Shown here: piece after piece, positions 49,376-60,039 of the stretch
How the letters are laid out: every line of letters starts with the position of its first letter
Numbering within the stretch: the stretch's first letter is position 1
DNA from: Steinernema hermaphroditum
Taxonomy: Eukaryota; Nematoda; Chromadorea; Rhabditida; Steinernematidae
DNA: 64,000 bases
NCBI GenBank assembly: GCA_030435675.1
Contig: CM059625.1
Location: forward strand, 14,570,001-14,634,000
Direction: 5' to 3'
Program-made: the position numbers and the translations under genes
Notes under the pieces: model-generated
Seen by the model: the letters and a program-made list of their open reading frames with translations, nothing else
Told to the model about the DNA's origin: nothing
Database searches by the model: none

Positions 49376-49585
49376 TGCGGAATGTCCATGAAATTAAAAC
49401 TCCCAAGACGCATTCACACGGATTACACTGTCTACAGCCTGTCTAGAAACTCTCTAGAGTTGCGCAGACAGTCTACCGACAAATACAGACAAACATGTCC
49501 TTTGCCGGAATGTCTACGAAGGCGAGCGCACACAGTGGCCTACAGACAGATAGACAAGTCGTTTTGCGGAGTGTCTACGAAAACG
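49376..49585. repeat. Degenerate tandem repeat, period about 63 bases
   Basis: Related motifs follow each other: GCGGAATGTCCATGAAA (about 49379), CCTGTCTAGAAAC (about 49438), CCGGAATGTCTACGAAGG (about 49504) and GCGGAGTGTCTACGAAAA (about 49567). Each is preceded by a CTGTCT/AGACA-rich stretch. Spacing is about 60-66 bases, which suggests an old, decayed minisatellite. Confidence 0.5.
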
Positions 49586-49787
49586 AGGATATCCTAGAAA
49601 CAGTAGCGCACACGGCGCAAACTTGCCGGTCCATATACAGGCTAGTTACAATAAACACGGTCGCGAAATATGAAAAATAACGGCATTTGCGTTGAGTAGT
49701 TGACATTGCGATCGCACGATGTATTTTAGTGGTTAACGGTAAAGGCGTTCGCGCGCGCGAGGCAAAAATGCCCTTGGACGCGCGGAA

Positions 49788-49841
49788 CACCGATTTGTTC
49801 TGTGCGCGGGGAATGTTTTGCGCGCGCGAAACAAATCGGTG
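49788..49841. repeat. Inverted repeat with CG-rich loop
   Basis: CACCGATTTGTT (49788-49799) is perfectly inverted as AACAAATCGGTG (49830-49841). The loop contains a GCGCGCGCG run, and a second such run lies just upstream (about 49750-49759). Confidence 0.6.
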
Positions 49842-49858
49842 CAAAAGTATTTTTGAAG

Positions 49859-50205
49859 CCTTAACCATTACGAATAGGCTTTTGGACAAGCACGATGGAC
49901 TCTGTCATTCGCTTGATCGCACTACTTTGCAGAAGGATGTTATTCCACAGATGAAGAAAGGAATGCTGCGTAGCCCTGAGGTTGCCATATTTGGTTTGTT
50001 TCCTACTTTCCTGGCCCGTGTCACTGTATTTGAATTTAGGTGTTAAACGTCTTCTATAGGTGTGTCCAACTGATTTAGACGGCTTGGAATCTAAGCTGCG
50101 GAAGATGCTTGTTCCTTCCATTTCATCCGCCAACGAGACACTAAGGGAAGCTTCACTTCGCGTGTCCTGTTGTGTTCTCCTTGCAAGAAGGCTGAAGACT
50201 GCTGC
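49859..50205 (+). CDS. gcn-1: GCN1 N-terminal-region fragment (partial)
   Basis: Two exon-like stretches read NRLLDKHDG to VIPQMKKGMLRSPEV (about 49859 to 50000) and, after an acceptor at 50058-50059, TDLDGLESKLRKMLV to REASLRV. They resemble the helical-repeat N-terminal part of GCN1, around residue 200-300 of the human protein. The exact splice sites between them are uncertain. No upstream exons for the first 200 or so residues were found. On the right the reading runs directly into satellite repeats from 50219, and the next recognisable GCN1 part appears only at 51413, with roughly 250 residues missing between. Confidence 0.55.
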
Positions 50206-50218
50206 AGCGCTCGCTTCT

Positions 50219-50604
50219 CGCTTCTCCCTCGCTTCAGCGATGCCCTGCCTTCGAAGCGTCGAGTCCCCAACCTGGATGCCCTTCGTCCGAAGCGTCAGCT
50301 CTTCAGACAGGGAATCTGTCTATATGTCTCGATGCCCTACCTCCGATGCGTCGAGTCCCCAACCTCCATGCCCTTCCTCCGAAGCGTCGAGTCGCCAACC
50401 TCGACACGCTCTATCCGAAGCGTCAGCTCTTCAGACAGGGAATCTGTCTATATGTCTCGATGCCCTACCTCCGATGCGTCGAGTCCCCAACCTGGATGCC
50501 CTTCGTCCGAAGCGTCAGCTCTTCAGACAGGGAATCTGTCTATATGTCTCGATGCCCTACCTTCGAAGCGTCGAGTCCCCAACCTCCTTATCCCCAACCT
50601 CCTT
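50219..50604 (+). repeat. Small array of the 92-base satellite inside gcn-1
   Basis: Four GACAGG-containing cores and associated modules of the same satellite that fills the right end of the window. It begins at CGATGCCCTGCCTTCGAAGC and ends in two CCCCAACCTCCTTA copies followed by an AT-rich palindromic tail (AATATATATTTTT twice). Units of both 92 and 128 bases are present. Confidence 0.92.
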
Positions 50605-51412
50605 AATATATATTTTTAATATATATTTTTGCGTTATGTAATTTTTGTGATCCAGTTTGGGGGTGCTTAGGGGGTGCGGCGTTGTGGTTTGGAGATGAAA
50701 TTTTGTACGCAGTGTCTCTAGGGGCGGAACTATAAGTATGTAAAATTTTGCACCGGTATCGTGTCAGGAGCCCGAGTTAGGCTTGATTTTATGGTTTTTC
50801 AATAAAAATTCAAAATAAATTCGTAGAAAAATCTTCTGAGAGTTTGCTTGGTATCATTTTGAAGAGCAAAAAATTTAGAGAAAGTGCGATTTCTCCGATT
50901 TTGCTCAAAAAATTTACAAAAAAAGACAAAAATCGTTTTTGAAATTTCGACCAGTGAAGTTGCGGCTGCTTCTAACTATTCAGGGTTTTTGAAATCTTGG
51001 AATATTTTCATATCACCTGAAAGCTGAATCCATTCTGCAGAGGGTGGTCGTGGCGGATTTTTGAAATTTGCCTTAGATAGCGAGATATGTATCAAAAGAG
51101 AAAATTTTCATGTTGACGGATGTTGGACATCGCGAAATCGGGTGGTCCCGACACGATTCGCCTGTGTGCGCAGGGGCTTTGCAGACGAACGAGCGAGCGA
51201 AGCGAGCGTCAACCTGTTGCACAGCCGCTTTTCATTTTTTTCAACCTAATCTCACAGATGTCAACTTCGACCGATGTTAACCTGTTGCACAGCAGGAACC
51301 TTACTTTTTTTCCACAACTTCCGCTCAGTTAACCTGTCGCGCAGCTTAGACAAGGCTAGTTGAAGTACGTTCTTTACTAACTGTCGGAACATATGGTACT
51401 GTTGCCTTTTAG
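50605..51412. other. Non-coding spacer inside the gcn-1 region
   Basis: No coding sequence recognised. The first 450 bases are AT-rich with A-runs. At 51208-51345 the motif TTAACCTGTTGCACAGC, or a near copy, occurs three times (about 51209, 51280 and 51329). GCN1 coding for about 250 residues should lie between the flanking exons but is not here. Confidence 0.5.
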
Positions 51413-54400
51413 GACCTGCCTGAAATTATTTATTATTTTTTGACGGTTGCTTTCTGTTGGCCGGATTACACTGTGCGCAGATTAGCTGAAGGAACAGTCA
51501 AATCCACTGCCCTCAGTGATCCTGTGCAGTTCGTTTCAAATTTGTTTAGTTACGCCTATAATGCATTAACTGAGTCAGGCTTGGATCAGGTTTGTTGTAC
51601 AGAGGTGGTGTCATTCGTTTCGTTGTCTTTTAGATGATGGAAAAGGCTTATTACAGTGTCACAAATCAAAGCGAGAAGCAAGAGTTTAGCCTTCCTGGCA
51701 GATTGTTTCGAGCTCTTGCTGTCTTTTTGTTCAAGCAAGTGGATCTTGATTCGACTTCCGTTGAACAGTGCAGAAAGCTTATGGTTTCGTCATTGCCTCT
51801 GTGTTCTTTACCCCGTTTCGGTAAGTCTTATGCGTTTGCTTCAGTAGGCTCACTCACTTCCATTTATTCAGTTGAATGCGATGGGTCGCTCTGGATACGC
51901 ACCTTATACCGATTCCGCTGCGGTTCTGAAGCCTTCTTTTCCGATGAAGAATTTTGTCAAAATCTCGTTGAAATAGTATTTGCAACAGTGCAGTTGGACG
52001 TGAAGGTCAATATGATCCGTCTTTTAATTGCGGAGGGCGATACCAGTTCCTTTATGAATGTTACCATCTGGCAGAAAATCAACACATTGCTCTCAGCAAT
52101 CGACATTTCGGACTACTACGATATTCCAGAGAACCACTATCACATATTTAATACTCCTGAAGGCGTTCTATTCAACACCGCTGTAATTGACGAGTAAGTT
52201 TGATAGTACACTTTCTTACACTACCCTTTCTTATCTCTTTAGAAATTCTGAGGAGAACGTGAACGCTAAAAACCTCAGACGCGACAATAAGGCGTATTCT
52301 TACAAGGAACAACAAGCCGAAATTCAGCTGCGGAAAGAACTTGCTGAAAAGAAAAGGGCCGAGGGTAAGCTAACCAAACAGCAAGAGAAAGCTATTGAAA
52401 ATGAGCTAAAGAGGGAAAGTGTAAGCGAGATGACTTTGGATATTTTGACTTGCTTTTGCTATTTAGGAAATTCGTCAGAATCTGAAGTCCTTAGAACAAC
52501 ATGCACAGGAGAAGTTATGAAATGTTGGTGTCGAAGTATGCTGTTGAATGCTTACCGGCTTTCCGAGACGCAGCTTTTGACCCCAGCGAAGATTATCTTC
52601 GTACGTTTATTTTTATTTTTGCCATTTCTACATCGCAGTGGTTATTTGCAGATGAGATTGTCGACCATGCAACATTACGAGAACTAAAATCGAGCTATTT
52701 ATTCCCGGAATGGTGTGAGGAGTCTCTTGAAGATCAGATTGGAAGGACTTTTGCACTGCTTTCTACGCTGTGTTTGGATTTGGGTTGCGACGATGAAGAA
52801 GAAGAGCTGGATGTTGACTACTACCGCGACACCATGAACGTCTCAAAGCTTTTATTTGTATTGCCTCTCTTGAAGAGCGTGGTCTACTCTACGAAGTGGC
52901 CGAGTTCTATGAAGTTCCTCGTCGTCAATTTCATTAAGGACGCAGTTAGAAAGCCTTTTATTAAGGTAAGATTATGGAATAACAGCCGACGATCTTTTCT
53001 ATTTTTTAGAAAGACGATATTGGCACTGTACCACTAGTTGAGTACGCACAACTGTTGTTGTCCCTAATTGGCAATCACGAATTCTCTCACATCTTTGATG
53101 CTTGCAATGAATCTCTGGGAAATATGGCGGATATTATTGAGATGTCTGACGAGCCGACCGCTGGAGTGCCGTTCTATCAAACACTCATCCAGTATTTGCC
53201 GGATGCATTGAGTGATGAGAAGCGCATTGTGGCATTGAAAACGCTATCAAAACTACGTTGTACTATGACTTCCTTACTGAAACGACACCAGTGTCCAGAT
53301 TTCGTGCACCGTATCTTCGTTGCAAGATTTGACTCTAGTGTGGAGGTTAAAGGACTTGCTGAACAGATTTGTACGGATCTTAACGTCGAAGTAAATGTAG
53401 AGGTATTGTTTCGTTTATGTAGGCTTCTCTTTTCATTGCCGATGTTTAGCTGTGTGAGAAATTGCTGGATGATGTGAAATTCGAGAAAATTAATCTTACT
53501 GCGGTACCAGAAGCTTTAAAGGCATTCATCACAGTATATCCTAACGAAATGAACACAGCTCTAATAAAACTGAAGACTGTGTACGAGGAGACGAAAAAGG
53601 TAATCTTGTGTGTGCTTTTTTTACACTGAGTGAGTGGTAATTTTAGCCTTCTGGGGGAGAAGTTGATCAGTTCGGTCGCCTGATTGTTGCTCCAAAAGAT
53701 CAGTCATCGACAAGGCTGGGTTATGCTTGTTGTTTCTTGGCCTTGGCTTAGGTTGTGAGGCGTGAAGAGGCGCTACACTTCATTTCCCTGATAGTTCCGG
53801 ATGGACTCTGTGATGCGGACTTAGAACGTAGAGCTGCTATGATTCATGCAGCATCAAGAGTAATTAACCGAGTAGGCTGTCAGTTCTTATTTCACTTAAC
53901 ACGATAATTTAATCTAGTTTGGGGAAGTCAACATGAATGATTACCTCGAGAAAGAATGTGATGCCCTCTCAGAGGTTGCAGAACACGATGTACTGCGCGA
54001 AGGGCTGGTAGTTCTTCTTGGAACATTTGCGAAGGATTTGGATAAGGGTAACCCCAAAATGACTCAAATTTTTGCGCGACTTATTGCAACATTGTCGACA
54101 CCGTCGCAACAGGTATGTGTGCTGCAATGAAATATTGAGCTTAATGTCACATTCAGGTTCGAGAGTCTGTAGCAAGATGCAATGCTCCTCTTGTTCGGTT
54201 GATGCAGGAACAGGCGAAGCAACTGTTACGACATTTGACCAAATTACTGCTTTCTGATAGCACCTACGGAGAACAGCGTGGTGCAGCATACGGTATCGGT
54301 GGAATTGTAAAAGGACTTAGTTTGTATCAAATGAAGGAGTTGGAGCTTATGGATATTATAAAAACATCACTGGAAGCGAAGAAATCGGCGAAGAAAAGAG

Positions 54401-54595
54401 GGGGAGGATTATTGGCGCTGGAAATACTCTCGCGGCAAGTTTCCGTCAATACGCTGCTTATTAAATTTAATCTTTTAGTTCGTTGGGTAACCTGTTCGAA
54501 CCCTATCTACTTCAAGTTGTGACAAATCTTCTGATCGCTTTCGGAGATTCCAACGACTCTGTTCGTAAATCAGCTGACGATCAGGGGTGGGCGAA
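51413..54595 (+). pseudogene. gcn-1: GCN1 middle region, incomplete and carrying a stop
   Basis: GCN1 is a giant HEAT-repeat protein that binds ribosomes and activates the eIF2-alpha kinase GCN2 in amino-acid stress. Exons fit at 51413-51589, 51634-51820, 51872-52193, 52243-52420, 52467 or 52495-52600, 52652-52965, 53010-53402, 53450-53599, about 53647-53859, 53918-54112, 54157-54434 and 54479-about 54590. Signatures are [19 protein letters not shown] (around human residue 800), LIATLSTPSQQ, GAAYGIGGIVKGL and GNLFEPYLLQVV. Similarity stops after VRKSADD near 54590, leaving about half of the usual 2,600 residues unaccounted for. TAG at 53749-53751 interrupts an ungapped match to human GCN1. 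The intron at 54435-54478 uses a GC donor (GCAAGT). The intron after RES has two acceptors: one keeps the homologous segment [11 protein letters not shown] but hits TGA at 52518, the other keeps the frame. Probably a dying gene or an assembly junction. Confidence 0.75.
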
Positions 54596-54795
54596 GGTTA
54601 TAGCAGAGGGCTCGCCTCGTCTGGTCCTGCACTACCAAACGGCCACGCGGGACTTGGATAATTTACCTCAAACTTGGGTAATTAAACTTTACATAAACAA
54701 ACACGTCGGGGGGGGGGGGGGGGGGGGTTTCGAGTGCAGCAGGCCCTGCTCTACCAGATGGTTGTTGGTGGATCCTGCAGAGAAGACCTCTTCGT
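54596..54795. other. Junction between gcn-1 and the satellite, with a 20-G run
   Basis: About 200 bases that match neither GCN1 nor the satellite. The frame stays open but the translation resembles nothing I know. An uninterrupted run of 20 G at 54708-54727 lies in the middle. Such runs are prone to polymerase slippage and are common at assembly problems. Confidence 0.55.
54708..54727. repeat. Poly-G tract (20 G)
   Basis: Twenty consecutive G residues read directly from the sequence, at the border of the large satellite array. The true length is uncertain with most sequencing methods. Confidence 0.95.
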
Positions 54796-57700
54796 GTCTT
54801 GCTCGATGCCCTACCTCCGATATGTCGAGTCCCCAACCTCGATGCCCTTCCTCCGAAGCGTCAGCTCTTCAGACAGGGAATCTGTCTATATGTCTCGATG
54901 CCCTACCTCCGAAGCGTCGAGTCGCCAACCTCGACACGCTTCGTCCGAAGCGTCAGCTATTCAGACAGGGAATCTGTCTATATGTCTCGATGCCCTACCT
55001 TCGAAGCGTCGAGTCCCCAACCTCGATGCCCTTCGTCCGAAGCGTCAGCTATTCAGACAGGGAATCTGTCTATATGTCTCGATGCCCTACCTTCGAAGCG
55101 TCGAGTCCCCAACCTGGATGCCCTTCGTCCGAAGCGTCAGCTATTCAGACAGGGAATCTGTCTATATGTCTCGATGCCCTACCTTCGAAGCGTCGAGTCC
55201 CCAACCTCGATGCCCTTCGTCCGAAGCGTCAGCTCTTCAGACAGGGAATCTGTCTATATGTCTCGATGCCCTACCTTCGAAGCGTCGAGTCCCCAACCTC
55301 GATGCCCTTCGTCCGAAGCGTCAGCTCTTCAGACAGGGAATCTGTCTATATGTCTCGATGCCCTACCTTCGAAGCGTCGAGTCCCCAACCTGGATGCCCT
55401 TCGTCCGAAGCGTCAGCTCTTCAGACAGGGAATCTGTCTATACGTCTCGATGCCCTACCTCCGAAGCGTCGAGTCGCCAACCTCGACACGCTTCGTCCGA
55501 AGCGTCAGCTCTTCAGACAGGGAATCTGTCTATATGTCTCGATGCCCTTCGTCCGAAGCGTCAGCTCTTCAGACAGGGAATCTGTCTATACGTCTCGATG
55601 CCCTACCTCCGAAGCGTCGAGTCGCCAACCTCGACACGCTTCGTCCGAAGCGTCAGCTCTTCAGACAGGGAATCTGTCTATATGTCTCGATGCCCTTCCT
55701 CCGAAGCGTCAGCTCTTCAGACAGGGAATCTGTCTATATGTCTCGATGCCCTTCGTCCGAAGCGTCAGCTCTTCAGACAGGGAATCTGTCTATACGTCTC
55801 GATGCCCTACCTCCGAAGCGTCGAGTCGCCAACCTCGACACGCTTCGTCCGAAGCGTCAGCTCTTCAGACAGGGAATCTGTCTATATGTCTCGATGCCCT
55901 TCGTCCGAAGCGTCAGCTCTTCAGACAGGGAATCTGTCTATACGTCTCGATGCCCTACCTCCGAAGCGTCGAGTCGCCAACCTCGACACGCTTCGTCCGA
56001 AGCGTCAGCTCTTCAGACAGGGAATCTGTCTATACGTCTCGATGCCCTACCTCCGAAGCGTCGAGTCGCCAACCTCGACACGCTTCGTCCGAAGCGTCAG
56101 CTCTTCAGACAGGGAATCTGTCTATATGTCTCGATGCCCTTCCTCCGAAGCGTCAGCTCTTCAGACAGGGAATCTGTCTATACGTCTCGATGCCCTACCT
56201 CCGAAGCGTCGAGTCCCCAACCTCGATGCCCTTCGTCCGAAGCGTCAGCTATTCAGACAGGGAATCTGTCTATATGTCTCGATGCCCTACCTCCGAAGCG
56301 TCGAGTCCCCAACCTCGATACCCTTCGTCCGAAGCGTCAGCTATTCAGACAGGGAATCTGTCTATATGTCTCGATGCCCTACCTTCGAAGCGTCGAGTCC
56401 CCAACCTCGATGCCCTTCGTCCGAAGCGTCAGCTATTCAGACAGGGAATCTGTCTATATGTCTCGATGCCCTACCTTCGAAGCGTCGAGTCCCCAACCTC
56501 GATGCCCTTCGTCCGAAGCGTCAGCTCTTCAGACAGGGAATCTGTCTATATGTCTCGATGCCCTTCGTCCGAAGCGTCAGCTCTTCAGACAGGGAATCTG
56601 TCTATACGTCTCGATGCCCTACCTCCGAAGCGTCGAGTCGCCAACCTCGACACGCTTCGTCCGAAGCGTCAGCTCTTCAGACAGGGAATCTGTCTATATG
56701 TCTCGATGCCCTTCGTCCGAAGCGTCAGCTCTTCAGACAGGGAATCTGTCTATACGTCTCGATGCCCTACCTCCGAAGCGTCGAGTCGCCAACCTCGACA
56801 CGCTTCGTCCGAAGCGTCAGCTCTTCAGACAGGGAATCTGTCTATATGTCTCGATGCCCTTCCTCCGAAGCGTCAGCTCTTCAGACAGGGAATCTGTCTA
56901 TACGTCTCGATGCCCTACCTCCGAAGCGTCGAGTCCCCAACCTCGATGCCCTTCGTCCGAAGCGTCAGCTATTCAGACAGGGAATCTGTCTATATGTCTC
57001 GATGCCCTACCTCCGAAGCGTCGAGTCGCCAACCTCGACACGCTTCGTCCGAAGCGTCAGCTATTCAGACAGGGAATCTGTCTATATGTCTCGATGCCCT
57101 TCCTCCGAAGCATCGAGTCGCCAACCTCGACACGCTTCATCCGAAGCGTCAGCTATTCAGACAGGGAATCTGTCTATATGTCTCGATGCCCTACCTTCGA
57201 AGCGTCGAGTCCCCAACCTCGATGCCCTTCGTCCTAAGCGTCAGCTCTTCAGACAGGGAATCTGTCTATATGTCTCGATGCCCTACCTTCGAAGCGTCGA
57301 GTCCCCAACCTCGATGCCCTTCGTCCGAAGCGTCAGCTCTTCAGACAGGGAATCTGTCTATATGTCTCGATGCCCTACCTTCGAAGCGTCGAGTCCCCAA
57401 CCTCGATGCCCTTCGTCCGAAGCGTCAGCTCTTCAGACACGGAATCTGTCTATATGTCTCGATGCCCTACCCTCGAAGCGTCGAGTCCCCAACCTCGATG
57501 CCCTTCGTCCGAAGCGTCAGCTCTTCAGACAGGGAATCTGTCTATATGTCTCGACGCCCTTCGTCCGAAGCGTCAGCTCTTCAGACAGGGAATCTGTCTA
57601 TATGTCGCGATGCCCTACCTCCGATGCGTCGAGTCCCCAACCTCGATGCCCTACCTTCGAAGCGTCGAGTCCCCAACCTGGATGCCCTGCGTCCGAAGCG

Positions 57701-57955
57701 TCAGCTCTTCAGACAGGGAATCTGTCAATATGTCTCGATGCCCTACCTTCGAAGCGTCGAGTCCCCAACCTCGATGCCCTTCGTCCGAAGCGTCAGCTCT
57801 TCAGACAGGGAATCTGTCTATATGTCTCGATGCCCTACCTTCGAAGCGTCGAGTCCCCAACCTCGATGCCCTTCGTCCGAAGCGTCAGCTCTTCAGACAG
57901 GGAATCTGTCTATATGTCTCGATGCCCTACCTTCGAAGCGTCGAGTCCCCAACCT

Positions 57956-60039
57956 CGATGCCCTTCGTCCGAAGCGTCAGCTCTTCAGACAGGGAATCTG
58001 TCTATATGTCTCGACGCCCTTCGTCCGAAGCGTCAGCTCCTCAGACAGGGAATCTGTCTATATGTCTCGATGCCCTACCTTCGAAGCGTCGAGTCCCCAA
58101 CCTCGATGCCCTTCGTCCGAAGCGTCAGCTCTTCAGACAGGGAATCTGTCTATATGTCTCGATGCCCTACCTTCGAAGCGTCGAGTCCCCAACCTCGATG
58201 CCCTTCGTCCGAAGCGTCAGCTCTTCAGACAGGGAATCTGTCTATATGTCTCGACGCCCTTCGTCCGAAGCGTCGGCTATTCAGACAGGGAATCTGTCTA
58301 TATGTCTCGATGCCCTACCTTCGAAGCGTCGAGTCCCCAACCTCGATGCCCTTCGTCCGAAGCGTCAGCTCTTCAGACAGGGAATCTGTCTATATGTCTC
58401 GATGCCCTACCTTCGAAGCGTCGAGTCCCCAACCTGGATGCCCTTCGTCCGAAGCGTCGGCTATTCTGACAGGGAATCTGTCTATATGTCTCGATGCCCT
58501 ACCTTCGAAGCGTCGAGTCGCCAACCTCGACACGCTTCGTCCGAAGCGTCAGCTATTCAGACAGGGAATCTGTCTATATGTCTCGATGCCCTACCTTCGA
58601 AGCGTCGAGTCGCCAACCTCGACACGCTTCGTCCGAAGCGTCAGCTATTCAGACAGGGAATCTGTCTATATGTCTCGATGCCCTACCTTCGAAGCGTCGA
58701 GTCGCCAACCTCGACACGCTTCGTCCGAAGCGTCAGCTATTCAGACAGGGAATCTGTCTATATGTGTCGATGCCCTACCTTCGAAGCGTCGAGTCGCCAA
58801 CCTCGACACGCTTCGTCCGAAGCGTCAGCTATTCAGACAGGGAATCTGTCTATATGTCTCGATGCCCTACCTTCGAAGTGTCGTGTCGCCAACCTCGACA
58901 CGCTTCGTCCGAAGCGTCAGCTATTCAGACAGGGAATCTGTCTATATGTCTCGATGCCCTACCTTCGAAGCGTCGAGTCCCCAACCTGGATGCCCTTCGT
59001 CCGAAGCGTCAGCTCTTCAGACAGGGAATCTGTCTATATGTCTCGACGCCCTTCGTCCGAAGCGTCAGCTCCTCAGACAGGGAATCTGTCTATATGTCTC
59101 GATGCCCTACCTTCGAAGCGTCGAGTCCCCAACCTCGATGCCCTTCGTCCGAAGCGTCAGCTCTTCAGACAGGGAATCTGTCTATATGTCTCGATGCCCT
59201 ACCTTCGAAGCGTCGAGTCCCCAACCTCGATGCCCTTCGTCCGAAGCGTCAGCTCTTCAGACAGGGAATCTGTCTATATGTCTCGACGCCCTTCGTCCGA
59301 AGCGTCGGCTATTCAGACAGGGAATCTGTCTATATGTCTCGATGCCCTACCTTCGAAGCGTCGAGTCCCCAACCTCGATGCCCTTCGTCCGAAGCGTCAG
59401 CTCTTCAGACAGGGAATCTGTCTATATGTCTCGATGCCCTACCTTCGAAGCGTCGAGTCCCCAACCTGGATGCCCTTCGTCCGAAGCGTCGGCTATTCTG
59501 ACAGGGAATCTGTCTATATGTCTCGATGCCCTACCTTCGAAGCGTCGAGTCGCCAACCTCGACACGCTTCGTCCGAAGCGTCAGCTATTCAGACAGGGAA
59601 TCTGTCTATATGTCTCGATGCCCTACCTTCGAAGCGTCGAGTCGCCAACCTCGACACGCTTCGTCCGAAGCGTCAGCTATTCAGACAGGGAATCTGTCTA
59701 TATGTCTCGATGCCCTACCTTCGAAGCGTCGAGTCGCCAACCTCGACACGCTTCGTCCGAAGCGTCAGCTATTCAGACAGGGAATCTGTCTATATGTGTC
59801 GATGCCCTACCTTCGAAGCGTCGAGTCGCCAACCTCGACACGCTTCGTCCGAAGCGTCAGCTATTCAGACAGGGAATCTGTCTATATGTCTCGATGCCCT
59901 ACCTTCGAAGTGTCGTGTCGCCAACCTCGACACGCTTCGTCCGAAGCGTCAGCTATTCAGACAGGGAATCTGTCTATATGTCTCGATGCCCTACCTTCGA
60001 AGCGTCGAGTCCCCAACCTGGATGCCCTTCGTCCGAAGC
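57956..60039 (+). repeat. Tandem duplication inside the satellite, period 1032
   Basis: A block of about 1,050 bases starting near 57956 recurs at an offset of 1032. Shared private variants prove it: GCTCC at 58036 and 59068, GGCTATTCTGACAGG near 58458 and 59490, the GTCGTGTCGCC variant near 58880 and 59912. I saw no differences between the copies, so the event is recent. Confidence 0.85.

Larger units (their letters stand above)
49198..49858. other. Repeat-bearing spacer between transposon and gcn-1
   Basis: No gene is recognised. The first part contains a degenerate repeat of about 63 bases; a GC-rich inverted repeat lies at 49788-49841. Given the gcn-1 exons that follow, upstream gcn-1 exons would be expected here, but I cannot find them. 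Confidence 0.45.

Noticed and set aside
54483..58469. 1328- and 812-codon open frames as giant repetitive proteins
   Set aside because: They are produced by a satellite unit lacking stops; the frame rotates every 92 bases, units of 56 and 128 are mixed in, and there is no promoter, start context or splice support.
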